Positions 8,930-17,692 of a stretch of DNA of 64,000 bases are shown here, one piece after another. The stretch's first letter is position 1; every line of letters starts with the position of its first letter. The DNA is from Paracoccus sp. (in: a-proteobacteria) (lineage in GTDB: Bacteria > Pseudomonadota > Alphaproteobacteria > Rhodobacterales > Rhodobacteraceae), in NCBI RefSeq assembly GCF_030538495.1, contig NZ_JAUNTW010000004.1, positions 124,001 through 188,000 of the forward strand, read 5' to 3'. The notes below the pieces were generated by a model, which saw only the letters and a list, made by a program, of their open reading frames with translations, was not told where the DNA came from and searched no databases. A program made the translations under genes and the position numbers.

Positions 8930-9901
8930 ATGGACGACACCATCACGCCCGACCTGACCACGCCGACGGATACCGCTGACATGCCGGTTGCGGACCCCGC
9001 GCCCGAGCTGGGCCATCTGGACCCGTTGCAGGGCCATGCCCGCCTGCGTCGCCCCTTTGCCCAGCCTGCCGACCCCGCCATGATCCGCGAGGCGTTCGAA
9101 AGCGGGCGTTACCCCTATACCGTCGCGCTTGGCCGCCGCGTGTATGAGGCCGAAAAGGCGCGCTTGCAGGCCGAATTGCTGAAGGTTCAGTTATGGGCGC
9201 AGGAAACCGGCCAGAAATTCGTGCTGCTGTTCGAAGGCCGCGACGCCGCAGGCAAGGGCGGCACGATCAAGCGGTTCAACGAACATCTGAACCCGCGTCT
9301 GGCGCGTGTGGTCGCGTTGCAAAAACCCACCGATCAGGAACGCGGCCAGTGGTATTTTCAGCGTTATATCAACCATTTGCCGACCTCTGGCGAAATGGTG
9401 TTTTACGACCGCAGCTGGTATAACCGCGCGGGCGTTGAACGGGTGATGGGGTTCTGCACCGCGCCCGAATATCTGGAATTTATGCGTCAGGCACCCGAAT
9501 TTGAACGCATGTTGGTGCGGTCGGGGATCCGGCTGTATAAATACTGGTTTTCCGTCACGCAGGACGAACAGCGCCGCCGGTTCCTCAGCCGTGAAACCGA
9601 CCCTCTGAAGCAGTGGAAGCTGTCGCCCATCGACAAGGCCAGCCTTGATAAATGGGACGCCTATACCGAAGCGAAAGAGGCGATGTTCTTCTATACCGAC
9701 ACCGCCGACGCGCCGTGGACGATTGTGAAATCGAATGACAAAAAACGCGCGCGGCTGAACTGTATGCGCCATTTCCTGTCCACGATTGATTATCCGGGCA
9801 AGGATCTGGATGTGGTTCTGCCGCCCGATCCGCTGATCGTGGGGCAGGCCAGCCATGTCGTGCATGGCGCGGCGCATATCATCGGCAATCACCCGGCCTG
9901 A
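8930..9901 (+). CDS. ppk2: Polyphosphate kinase 2 (PPK2)
   Basis: 323 aa. PPK2 enzymes transfer phosphate between polyphosphate and nucleoside di- or monophosphates. The single PPK2 domain spans about residues 60-300: Walker A EGRDAAGKGGTIKR (102-115), QWYFQRYINHLP, Walker B region FYDRSWYNRAGVE, and lid residues QDEQRRRFLSRETDP. The N-terminal 55 residues are Pro/Asp-rich and less conserved. The ATG at 8930 has AAGGGGA upstream, which decides it against much longer open-frame starts. Whether it favours GDP, ADP or AMP cannot be read safely. Confidence 0.93.
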   Translation: MDDTITPDLTTPTDTADMPVADPAPELGHLDPLQGHARLRRPFAQPADPAMIREAFESGRYPYTVALGRRVYEAEKARLQAELLKVQLWAQETGQKFVLLFEGRDAAGKGGTIKRFNEHLNPRLARVVALQKPTDQERGQWYFQRYINHLPTSGEMVFYDRSWYNRAGVERVMGFCTAPEYLEFMRQAPEFERMLVRSGIRLYKYWFSVTQDEQRRRFLSRETDPLKQWKLSPIDKASLDKWDAYTEAKEAMFFYTDTADAPWTIVKSNDKKRARLNCMRHFLSTIDYPGKDLDVVLPPDPLIVGQASHVVHGAAHIIGNHPA

Positions 9902-9978
9902 TGCGACAATCCGCCGACCTGTCATCCTCTGGCGGGTCGGTGATTTGCAAGCCGCGCGCGGCGGCGTTAACTGGTCGC

Positions 9979-10632
9979 ATGAAACACGCCCTGATCACCG
10001 CCGCCACCTGCGCGCTGCTGCCGTTATCTGCGGCGGCGCATCCGCATCTGTTCATCGACGCCGGAGTGACGCTGATCTATGACGGTGGCGATTTGACGGC
10101 GGTTCAGGTCGAATGGGTTTATGACGATTTTTATTCGCTGCTGATTACGCAGGATTATGGGCTGGACCCGGACGGCGACGGCGTGTTGACCGATGACGAA
10201 ACCGCCGCTTTGCAGGGCTTTGACAGCGATTGGGAACCCGGTTTCGACGGTCGCCTGTTTCTGCTGGCCGAGGGGCGGCGCATCGCATTGGACCCCGGCC
10301 GCGATTTTACCGCCGAATATCGCGACGGTCAGATCATATCGCGCCACATCCGCGATCTGTCGCCGCCGATTGCTGGGGATGGGCTGGTGATCGCGCGCAT
10401 CTATGACCCTGAATTTTATGTCGATTTCACCGTGCCGAACGCGCCCCATGTGCAGGGCCGCGATGATTGCCGCGTTGATCTGACCCCCGGCGACAATCGC
10501 GCCGCTGCCGCCGCCTATCGCGCGGCTGTGGATCAGGCGCTGCGCGATACGGATGCGACCGAAGAAACCGTGATCGTAGACATCGGCGCGGCGGGGGCGG
10601 CGGAAATGCGCATCCATTGCGGGGGCGCGTGA
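9979..10632 (+). CDS. DUF1007 family periplasmic protein
   Basis: 217 aa. A Sec signal peptide (residues 1-20, ending SAAAHP) precedes the conserved HPHLFIDAGVTLIYDGGDL start of the mature domain. LDPDGDGVLTDDE around residues 60-72 looks like an EF-hand calcium loop. DUF1007 proteins are regularly encoded with NicO-type exporters and are thought to bind metal in the periplasm; the neighbour here fits (stop and start overlap, TGATG). The start is set by the signal peptide, as the ribosome-binding site is weak. Confidence 0.85.
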   Translation: MKHALITAATCALLPLSAAAHPHLFIDAGVTLIYDGGDLTAVQVEWVYDDFYSLLITQDYGLDPDGDGVLTDDETAALQGFDSDWEPGFDGRLFLLAEGRRIALDPGRDFTAEYRDGQIISRHIRDLSPPIAGDGLVIARIYDPEFYVDFTVPNAPHVQGRDDCRVDLTPGDNRAAAAAYRAAVDQALRDTDATEETVIVDIGAAGAAEMRIHCGGA

Positions 10633-11537
10633 TGCGCGTTCTGGGGCTGATCGGGGTGCTGGTCGGCGCGGTGCTGGTGGCGCTGTGGCTGACGGGCGGG
10701 TTTGACGATCTGCACCACTGGGCCGCGCAGGAACAGCGCCGCGTTCAAAACGCCATGGCCGCCGCGCTGCGTCGTTTGCAAGCGGGTGAGCCGGGCGCGA
10801 CGGCGGCGCTGCTGTCGCTGTGTTTCGGATACGGGTTTTTCCACGCGGTCGGGCCGGGGCATGGTAAGCTGGTGATCGGCAGCTATGGCTTGGGCGCGGC
10901 GGTGCCGTTTGGGCGGCTGGCCACGCTGTCGGTGCTGTCATCGCTGGCGCAGGCGGGGACGGCGGTTCTGCTGGTCTGGGGCGGGATCACTCTGCTGGAT
11001 TTGGGGCGCGAGGCGCTGACCGATCTGGCCGAAAACCGCATGAATGATCTGGGAACGCTGCTGATTGGGCTGGTCGGTGTGTGGCTGGCCGTGCGCGGGG
11101 TCCGCCTGCTGCGTGCGGCGGCGCGGCCCGTTCAGCATCACCACCATCACCATCACCATCACGACGCCCCTTGCGGTTGCGGCCATGCGCACGGCCCGAC
11201 GCCCGAACAGGTCGCAGGCGCGCGGTCATGGCGCGACGGCGCATTGATTGTCGCGGCAATCGCCGCGCGGCCCTGCACGGGCGCTTTGTTTTTGCTGATC
11301 CTGACCTGGCGGATGGGGATTTTCGCAACCGGTATCGCGGGGGTGGTGGCCATGGGGTTGGGGACGGCCTCGGTCACGCTGGCGGTTGCGGGGCTGGCGG
11401 TCTGGGCGCGGCGCGGCGGGCTGGGGCTGATCCCCGATCACGGCCCGGCGGCGGTGCTGGCGAAATGGGCGCCGGGCGTGCTGATGCTGACCGCAGGCGC
11501 GATTATTGCATTGGTCGCAACCGGCCTGCTGATCTGA
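10632..11537 (+). CDS. NicO/RcnA-family nickel-cobalt efflux permease
   Basis: 301 aa. Hydrophobic N-terminus, then LCFGYGFFHAVGPGHGKLVI (the HxxGPGH motif of NicO/UreH transporters), several membrane spans, a cytosolic or loop stretch of nine consecutive histidines followed by CGCGHAHG near residues 165-185, and IAARPCTGALFLLILTWRMG near 225, a second signature. His clusters of this kind bind Ni, Co or Zn in RcnA-like exporters. Coupled by a 1-nt overlap to the DUF1007 gene. The substrate is inferred only from family and ligand residues. Confidence 0.88.
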   Translation: MRVLGLIGVLVGAVLVALWLTGGFDDLHHWAAQEQRRVQNAMAAALRRLQAGEPGATAALLSLCFGYGFFHAVGPGHGKLVIGSYGLGAAVPFGRLATLSVLSSLAQAGTAVLLVWGGITLLDLGREALTDLAENRMNDLGTLLIGLVGVWLAVRGVRLLRAAARPVQHHHHHHHHHDAPCGCGHAHGPTPEQVAGARSWRDGALIVAAIAARPCTGALFLLILTWRMGIFATGIAGVVAMGLGTASVTLAVAGLAVWARRGGLGLIPDHGPAAVLAKWAPGVLMLTAGAIIALVATGLLI

Positions 11538-11572
11538 CCCGCGACCCGACGTCGCGTTGAGGCCCCCGCGAT

Positions 11573-11586
11573 TTGATGCAAATCAA
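11573..11586. promoter_or_regulatory. FNR/FnrL binding site upstream of ccoG
   Basis: TTGAT-GCAA-ATCAA is a perfect match to the FNR half-site pair with a 4-bp spacer, 54 bp before the ccoG start. In Rhodobacter relatives FnrL activates cbb3 oxidase genes under low oxygen, so the ccoGHIS operon is probably induced microaerobically. Confidence 0.85.
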
Positions 11587-11640
11587 GGTCGCAGGAACCC
11601 GATCAACCTAGACCGGAAGCCGCGAAACAGGAACAGACCC

Positions 11641-13068
11641 ATGTCCAAACACGAACCGGCCCCTCCGCCGAGCCTTTACGCATCGCGCGAACCCATCTTT
11701 CCCAAACGGGTAAAGGGCTTTTTTCGTTCACTAAAATGGTATGTCATGGCGGTGACGCTGTTGATTTACTATGTCACGCCATGGATTCGCTGGGATCGCG
11801 GGCCGAACATGCCCGATCAGGCGGTGCTGGTGGATTTGGCGCATCGGCGGTTCTTTTTCTTCTGGATCGAGATCTGGCCCCACGAATTTTATTTCGTCGC
11901 GGGGCTGTTGGTTATGGCCGGTCTGGGCCTGTTTTTGTTCACATCTGCGTTAGGGCGCGTCTGGTGCGGCTATGCCTGCCCGCAAACCGTCTGGACTGAC
12001 CTGTTCATTCTGGTGGAACGCTGGATCGAGGGCGACCGCAACAACCGCATCCGCCTGCATCGCCAGAACTGGACCGGGCAAAAGGTCCGATTGCGTCTGA
12101 TGAAATGGACCGCGTGGCTGTTGATCGCGCTGCTGACGGGTGGGGCGTGGGTGTTTTATTTCACCGATGCGCCGACGCTGCTTGTCAATCTGTTCACGCT
12201 GAACGCCCATCCCGTCGCCTATATCACCATTGCGATTTTGACGGCGACGACGTTTTTCTTTGGCGGGTTTGCGCGGGAACAAATCTGTATCTATGCCTGC
12301 CCGTGGCCGCGGATTCAGGCCGCGATGATGGATGAAAGCACGCTGACCGTGGGCTATCGCGATTGGCGGGGCGAGCCGCGCGGCAAAAGCAGCGATACCC
12401 GCGCGGGCGATTGCATCGACTGCATGGCCTGCGTGAATGTCTGCCCCATGGGCATCGACATCCGCGACGGTCAGCAGATGGAGTGCATCACCTGCGCCCT
12501 GTGCATCGACGCCTGCGACGAAATCATGGACCGCACCGGCAAACCGCGCGGGCTGATTGATTATCTGACGCTGCATGATGAACAGGCCGAACGGGCGGGC
12601 GCGGCACCCAAACCGATCATGTCGCATATCCTGCGCCCGCGCACGCTGCTGTATTTCGGGCTTTGGGCCAGCATTGGGGTGCTGTTGGTGGTGGCGCTGT
12701 TCATGCGGTCGGCTGTGGACCTGAACGTGTCGCCGGTGCGCAACCCCACCTATGTGATGCTGTCGGACGGCGCGATCCGCAACACCTATGAAATCCGGTT
12801 GCGCAACAAACAGCACGACATCCTGACCTATGATTTCGCGGTCGAAGGTGCCGACGACCTGATCCTGACGATTGAAGGCGAAGCGGACACATCTGCGCAG
12901 GTTGATGCCGACCAAACCCTGTCGCGGCGTCTGTATCTGACTGCGCCCGCAGGCAGCCCGCTGGCGCAGCCGGGGGCGGGCAACCGGTCCGTCACGCTGT
13001 TTGTGCAGCAAACCGATGGCAGCGCATCGACCCGCGTTGACACCGTATTCCACGGAAGGGGGCAGTAA
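11641..13068 (+). CDS. ccoG: Cytochrome c oxidase accessory protein CcoG (RdxA/FixG)
   Basis: 475 aa. A membrane-bound iron-sulfur protein implicated in copper handling for cbb3-type oxidase assembly. Several transmembrane helices (about residues 35-55, 80-105, 155-180, 190-215, 335-355). CGYACPQTVWTDLF and CIYACPWPRIQAAM flank the second pair of helices, and the ferredoxin-like region CIDCMACVNVCPMGIDI ... CITCALCIDACD provides two 4Fe-4S sites. The C-terminal 110 residues form an Ig-like periplasmic domain. First gene of ccoGHIS behind an FNR box; the stop overlaps the ccoH start. Confidence 0.95.
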   Translation: MSKHEPAPPPSLYASREPIFPKRVKGFFRSLKWYVMAVTLLIYYVTPWIRWDRGPNMPDQAVLVDLAHRRFFFFWIEIWPHEFYFVAGLLVMAGLGLFLFTSALGRVWCGYACPQTVWTDLFILVERWIEGDRNNRIRLHRQNWTGQKVRLRLMKWTAWLLIALLTGGAWVFYFTDAPTLLVNLFTLNAHPVAYITIAILTATTFFFGGFAREQICIYACPWPRIQAAMMDESTLTVGYRDWRGEPRGKSSDTRAGDCIDCMACVNVCPMGIDIRDGQQMECITCALCIDACDEIMDRTGKPRGLIDYLTLHDEQAERAGAAPKPIMSHILRPRTLLYFGLWASIGVLLVVALFMRSAVDLNVSPVRNPTYVMLSDGAIRNTYEIRLRNKQHDILTYDFAVEGADDLILTIEGEADTSAQVDADQTLSRRLYLTAPAGSPLAQPGAGNRSVTLFVQQTDGSASTRVDTVFHGRGQ

Positions 13069-13532
13069 TGGCACGCGAATTGACCGGCAAGCATGTTCTG
13101 GTGATCACGGTTGGCGCGTTTGCCGTTATTATCGCGGTCAATCTGGTGATGGCGACCGTCGCGATCCGCACCTTTCCGGGGGTAGAGACGACCAGCAGCT
13201 ACATCGCATCCCAGCAGTTTGACCGCGACCGCGCCGCGCAAGAGGCTTTGGGCTGGACCAGCGGCGTTGACTATGCCGATGGGGTGCTGACCGTCACCTT
13301 GCGCAACGCGCAGGACCGCCCCGTGACGCCCGACGCGCTGTCGGTTCTGGTGCGCCGCCCCACCCATCAGCGCGACGACCACGCCCCCGATCTGCGCCCT
13401 GAAGGCGCCGGTCGCTGGGTCGCGGAACTGCCCTTGGACCCGGGCGATTGGAACGTCGATCTGTCCGCTACGGCGGCGGATGGCACGGCGTTTCGTCAGC
13501 GCCTGTCGCTGGTCCTGAAACCGGGGGCCTAA
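13068..13532 (+). CDS. ccoH: FixH/CcoH, cbb3 oxidase assembly protein
   Basis: 154 aa. One membrane helix near residues 9-31 (VLVITVGAFAVIIAVNLVMA) is followed by TFPGVETTSSYIASQQFDRD, the hallmark of FixH, and an Ig-like periplasmic domain. CcoH stays bound to the cbb3 complex during maturation. It overlaps ccoG and ends 3 bp before ccoI, so translation is likely coupled. Confidence 0.93.
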   Translation: MARELTGKHVLVITVGAFAVIIAVNLVMATVAIRTFPGVETTSSYIASQQFDRDRAAQEALGWTSGVDYADGVLTVTLRNAQDRPVTPDALSVLVRRPTHQRDDHAPDLRPEGAGRWVAELPLDPGDWNVDLSATAADGTAFRQRLSLVLKPGA

Positions 13533-13535
13533 GCC

Positions 13536-15749
13536 ATGGCCGATCTGTCCGCCGACCGCGATTATGACACGCGGATCAGCGCCTGCCCGGCCTGTGACGC
13601 GGTGCCTTTGGCGCAGCGTCTGGCCGACCGGGCCGAGGTGGCGCGTCCCACAGCCATCATCCTGTCGCTGCCACAGGCGCATTGCGCGACCTGCATCACC
13701 GATGTGGAACGCGCCTTGCTGGCGCATCCCGGCGTGCAATCGGCGCGGGTGAACCTGACGCTGCGGCGGGTCACGGTCGAGGCTCCGGGCCTGATGGCCG
13801 ATGACCTGATCCCGGTTCTGGATCGCGCGGGCTATGAAGCGCATGAGCTGAACCCCGACGCCCTGACCAGCACGACCGCCGACCGCGCCGGGCGTGATCT
13901 GCTGATGCGGATTGGCGTGTCGGGTTTCGCGATGATGAACGTCATGATCCTGTCGATTGCGGTGTGGTCGGGCGCGGATGCGGCGACGCGCGATATGTTC
14001 CACTGGATCAGCGGCGCGATTGCGTTGCCGACGGTGGCCTTTGCGGGTCAGCCGTTTTTCGCAAGCGCGTGGCGGTCGCTGCGCGCGGGGCGGCTGGGCA
14101 TGGATGTGCCGATTTCGCTGGCTCTGATCCTGGCCAGTGCCATTTCGCTGTTTGAAACCGCGAATTCCGGGCATCACGCCTATTTCGACGGCGTGGTGAT
14201 GCTGTGTTTCTTTCTGCTGATCGGGCGGTATCTGGATCATCGCACCCGCGCGATTGCCCGGTCATCTGCCGCCGAATTGACCGCGTTAGAGGTTCCCCGC
14301 GCCACCGTCCTGCATGACGGCGAACAGGCGGTGATCCCGGTGGCCGATCTGCGCCCCGGCGATGTGATTCTGGTGCGTCCGGGCGGGCGGATCCCGGCGG
14401 ATGGCGAAATCATCGACGGGCGCAGCGAAATTGACCGCGCGTTGCTGACCGGGGAAACGCTGCCGGTTCCCGCCGGTCCCGGCCTGATGCTGTCGGCGGG
14501 CGAGGTGAACCTGACCGGCCCCCTGACCCTGCGCGTGACCGCAGCCGGTGCGGACAGTTCGCTGTCGCGCCTGACGGCCTTGGTCGAGGCCGCCGAAAGC
14601 GCCAAGGGCAAATACACATCGCTGGCCGAACGCGCGTCGCGCGGCTATTCCCCGGCGGTGCATCTGCTGGCGGCGATCAGTCTGGGCGCGTGGTATTGGG
14701 CGACGGGCGACCTGCGGCTGGCGGTGAATATTGCGGCGGCGGTGCTGATCATCACCTGTCCCTGCGCCTTGGGGCTGGCGGTACCGGCGGTTGCGACGGC
14801 GGCGTCGGGTAAGCTGTTCCGGCGCGGGCTGCTGATCAAAAACGGCACCGCATTGGAACGTCTGGCCGAAGTGGACACCGTCGTATTCGACAAAACCGGG
14901 ACGCTGACGATGGGGCAGCCGCGCCTGATTTCGACCGACGCGCTGCCTGCGGGGCAGCGCCCGGTGGCGCGCGCCTTGGCCGATGCGTCGGCGCATCCGC
15001 TGGCGCGTGCTTTGGCCGATGGTCTGGGCGATGTTGCGCCTGCGGTTCTGGACAGCGTGACCGAACATCCCGGCCATGGCGTGTCGGCCCGGTGGGACGG
15101 GCGGCTGGTGCGGCTGGGCCGCGCCGAATGGTTGGGCGCGGATGACGACAGCGACGCCGCGACCTCGGCCAGTTGGTTTGCGGTCGAGGGCGAGGCCCCC
15201 GTGCGTCTGGATTTCGCCGATCAGCTGCGCCCCGGCGCGCATGACTGTGTGGCCAAACTGCGCGCGGATGGGCGGCGGGTGATCCTGTTGTCGGGCGACC
15301 GTCCGGCGGCGGTTGCGCGTCTGGCCGGTCTGTTGGGCATCGACGAATGGCAGGCCGCCGCCAGCCCCGTGGACAAAGCCGACCGCGTGGACGACCTGAC
15401 CGCGCAGGGCGCGCGCGTGCTGATGGTGGGCGACGGGCTGAACGACACGGCGGCGCTTGCGCGGGCCTATGCGTCGATCTCGCCCGCTTCGGCACTGGAT
15501 GCGGCGCGGGTCGCCAGCGATATGGTGCTGACCGGGCATAACCTTGCGCCGGTGGCCGATGCGATCGGCGTGGCGCAACTGGCCACGCGCCGGATCCGGC
15601 AGAATTTTGCGATCTCGTTCGGGTATAATATCGTGGCGGTGCCGATTGCACTGGCGGGTTTTGCCACGCCGCTGATTGCGGCGCTTGCCATGTCGATCAG
15701 CTCGATCACCGTGACGCTGAACGCGCTGCGATTGGGAAAGAAAGACTGA
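13536..15749 (+). CDS. ccoI: Copper-translocating P1B-type ATPase CcoI (FixI)
   Basis: 737 aa. Exports Cu(I) for insertion in the cbb3 oxidase. Domains in order: Cys-rich N-terminus (CPAC, 17-20), heavy-metal-associated domain with AHCATC (C50, C53), membrane helices, actuator domain with LTGETLP, the transport motif ITCPCALGLAVP (CPC), phosphorylation motif DKTGTLTMGQ, the nucleotide-domain HP in ASAHPLARAL, and the hinge GDGLNDTAAL. Complete and of normal length. It overlaps ccoS by one base (TGATG). Confidence 0.95.
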   Translation: MADLSADRDYDTRISACPACDAVPLAQRLADRAEVARPTAIILSLPQAHCATCITDVERALLAHPGVQSARVNLTLRRVTVEAPGLMADDLIPVLDRAGYEAHELNPDALTSTTADRAGRDLLMRIGVSGFAMMNVMILSIAVWSGADAATRDMFHWISGAIALPTVAFAGQPFFASAWRSLRAGRLGMDVPISLALILASAISLFETANSGHHAYFDGVVMLCFFLLIGRYLDHRTRAIARSSAAELTALEVPRATVLHDGEQAVIPVADLRPGDVILVRPGGRIPADGEIIDGRSEIDRALLTGETLPVPAGPGLMLSAGEVNLTGPLTLRVTAAGADSSLSRLTALVEAAESAKGKYTSLAERASRGYSPAVHLLAAISLGAWYWATGDLRLAVNIAAAVLIITCPCALGLAVPAVATAASGKLFRRGLLIKNGTALERLAEVDTVVFDKTGTLTMGQPRLISTDALPAGQRPVARALADASAHPLARALADGLGDVAPAVLDSVTEHPGHGVSARWDGRLVRLGRAEWLGADDDSDAATSASWFAVEGEAPVRLDFADQLRPGAHDCVAKLRADGRRVILLSGDRPAAVARLAGLLGIDEWQAAASPVDKADRVDDLTAQGARVLMVGDGLNDTAALARAYASISPASALDAARVASDMVLTGHNLAPVADAIGVAQLATRRIRQNFAISFGYNIVAVPIALAGFATPLIAALAMSISSITVTLNALRLGKKD

Positions 15750-15928
15750 TGGAAGTTCTGGTTGTGCTGATCCCCGTATCGCTGGGGCTGGGGGCCATGG
15801 GGCTGATCGCCTTCGTCTGGGCGCTGCGGTCGCGTCAATTTGACGACCCCAAAGGGGATGCGAACCGGATCCTCAGCGATGAATGGGACGATAAACCGCG
15901 CCCGGTGGATGAACCGCGCCGCGACTGA
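15749..15928 (+). CDS. ccoS: CcoS, cbb3 oxidase maturation protein
   Basis: 59 aa, starting MEVLVVLIPVSLGLG with one membrane helix (residues 4-27), then LRSRQFDDPKGDANRILSDE, the conserved post-helix segment of CcoS (QFDDxxGxxxRIL). CcoS is needed for cofactor insertion into CcoN. It overlaps the ccoI stop and completes the ccoGHIS unit. Confidence 0.93.
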   Translation: MEVLVVLIPVSLGLGAMGLIAFVWALRSRQFDDPKGDANRILSDEWDDKPRPVDEPRRD

Positions 15929-15977
15929 GGCCGCGACTGAACCCGCACATCTTTTCTGGAAAAGCCACCAAAGGAAA

Positions 15978-16061
15978 TGGTGGGCGACCCTGGAATCGAA
16001 CCAGGCATGGGTCTCCCCGGCGGAGTTACAGTCCGCTGCCGCACCTTGCAGCACGTCGCCC
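15978..16061 (-). tRNA. tRNA-Tyr (anticodon GTA)
   Basis: The reverse strand folds as a class II tRNA: acceptor stem GGGCGAC/GTCGCCC, D stem GCTGC/GCAGC, anticodon stem GCGGA/TCCGC around loop CTGTAAC (anticodon GTA), a long variable arm, and a T arm with GGTTCGATTCC. Discriminator A, and the CCA is encoded in the genome (15978-15980). It sits between the convergent ccoS and the upstream region of rlmB. Confidence 0.96.
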
Positions 16062-16203
16062 CCGATGTGATCGAATGTATCGAACGCCTCGGCGTGGGGG
16101 GGTGATTAGCCCGACCGGCGGGGGGCGTCAAGCGGTTTTCGCAACCTTTGGGCTTGCGCGGCGGGCAAAGCGCGCGCAGACAGGCAAAACGAAAGGAACC
16201 ACC

Positions 16204-17007
16204 ATGACCGACAAACCCGCCAAAGCCAAAAAACCCACTTGGGTGATCGACAAAGAACGCGCCCGCCGGGCTTCGGCTGCGGAAACGGTGTGGCTGTTCG
16301 GGCTGCACGCGGTGCGCGACGCCTTGGCCAATCCGGCGCGTCAAAAACTACGGCTGGTGGTGACGCAAAACGCCGTGGCGCGACTGGGCGATCTGCACGG
16401 GATGGACCCCGAAATCACCGATCCGCGCGTGTTTGATAAGGCCGTCCCTCTGCCGCCCGAAAGCGTGCATCAGGGCGCCGCGCTTGAGGTAAAACCCCTG
16501 AAATGGGGCAGCCTGTCCGAGGTCGCTCTGCGCCAGGCCCCCGGCGAAACGCGCCCGCTGCTGGTAGCACTGGACCGCGTGACCGACCCGCATAATATCG
16601 GCGCGATCCTGCGTTCGGCCGAGGTGTTCGGCGCCCGCGCCGTCATCGCCCCCGCCCGCCATTCCGCGCCCGAAACCGGGGCTTTGGCAAAAACCGCGTC
16701 GGGCGCATTGGAACGCCAGCCCTATCTGCGCGTCCCCAATCTGGCCGAGGCGCTGACTCAGCTTAAAAACATGGGCTTTATCCTGATCGGGCTGGATGGT
16801 CAGGGCGAACGCGATCTGCCCGATGTGGTCGGCGCATTGCCGGGGCGCGCGATTTGTCTGGTCATGGGGGCCGAAGGTCCGGGGATGCGCGAATTGACGA
16901 TGAAAACCTGTGATCACATCGCGCGGATCCCCTTTGCCGCCGATTTCGGGTCGCTGAATGTGTCGAACGCGGCGGCTGTTGCCCTTTATGCCACAATGCG
17001 CGGTTGA
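16204..17007 (+). CDS. rlmB: 23S rRNA 2'-O-methyltransferase RlmB (TrmH/SpoU family)
   Basis: 267 aa. An N-terminal substrate-binding domain (VWLFGLHAVRDALANPARQK) is followed by the SPOUT catalytic domain: motif 1 DRVTDPHNIGAILRSAEVFG, motif 2 LVMGAEGPGMR and motif 3 SLNVSNAAAVALY forming the AdoMet-binding knot. This matches RlmB, which methylates G2251 of 23S rRNA, although a TrmH-like tRNA target cannot be fully excluded. The ATG at 16204 follows AAAGGAA, much better than upstream in-frame starts. Confidence 0.92.
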   Translation: MTDKPAKAKKPTWVIDKERARRASAAETVWLFGLHAVRDALANPARQKLRLVVTQNAVARLGDLHGMDPEITDPRVFDKAVPLPPESVHQGAALEVKPLKWGSLSEVALRQAPGETRPLLVALDRVTDPHNIGAILRSAEVFGARAVIAPARHSAPETGALAKTASGALERQPYLRVPNLAEALTQLKNMGFILIGLDGQGERDLPDVVGALPGRAICLVMGAEGPGMRELTMKTCDHIARIPFAADFGSLNVSNAAAVALYATMRG

Positions 17008-17106
17008 TTTATCACAACCCTGCGACAATCGGCCCCGCGACGTTGAGATTCGGCCCCGCCCCTGCAAAGTAAACGCAACGTAAATACGATTGCTGCCTGA
17101 TTCGTC

Positions 17107-17511
17107 ATGAACTATCTTTGCCTGCCCCTGCTGCTGTCTTTGTCGCTGCCCGTTGCGGCCCAGGAATGGGCGCTTGGCGGCTATGACCCTGTGGGATATG
17201 CGCAACAGGGCCATGCCACGCCGGGGCGCAACGACATCGCGACCATGTGGCGCGGCAAGGTCTGGCATTTCGCATCCGAAGAAAACCGCCAGCGGTTCGA
17301 ATCCAACCCGCGCAGTTTCGTTCCCGCCTTTGACGGCAATTGCCCCGTCGCACTGGCCGAAGGACGCAAACAAAACGGCGATCCGCGTCATTTCGCCGTG
17401 GTCGGCGGGCAGTTATACCTGCTGCAATCCGATTCGGCGGAACGTCGGTTGCGCCAATCGCCCGAACAGGTGATCGACCGCGCCCGCGACGTCTGGGCCG
17501 CGCTGCGCTGA
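17107..17511 (+). CDS. Exported YHS-domain protein
   Basis: 134 aa with a clear Sec signal peptide (residues 1-19, ending PVAAQ). The mature part begins WALGGYDPVGYAQQG and contains WRGKVWHFASEENRQRFESN and FDGNCPVALAEGRK, the pattern of YHS proteins, some of which bind metal through the conserved Tyr/His/Ser/Cys region. Function unknown. The ribosome-binding site is weak; the start is chosen from the signal peptide. Confidence 0.82.
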   Translation: MNYLCLPLLLSLSLPVAAQEWALGGYDPVGYAQQGHATPGRNDIATMWRGKVWHFASEENRQRFESNPRSFVPAFDGNCPVALAEGRKQNGDPRHFAVVGGQLYLLQSDSAERRLRQSPEQVIDRARDVWAALR

Positions 17512-17629
17512 TTCGCGTTCACAAAAACGCGACCGGGCTGGAACTTTTCGGACCTGATACCCATTTACATCACATGAACATAGCCCCGGAACGGTTATGT
17601 TCGGATCACTGTCCCTCGTTCCGCGACTT

Positions 17630-17660
17630 GCGCCCGGCCATTCTGGACCGGGCGCTTTTT
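17630..17660 (+). terminator. Rho-independent terminator
   Basis: GCGCCCGG and CCGGGCGC form a perfect 8-bp stem with a 10-nt loop, followed by TTTTT. It lies 118 bp past the YHS gene and directly ahead of the ribosome-binding site of the next gene, so it may end a short transcript starting within 17512-17620. Confidence 0.8.
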
Positions 17661-17692
17661 CTGTGAAACAGGTGGTCGAACAGGAGGATGTG

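Noticed and set aside
11137..11163. Nine-histidine stretch as a cloning tag
   Set aside because: It lies inside a NicO-family transporter loop, followed by CGCGHAHG; such clusters are normal metal ligands in this family.
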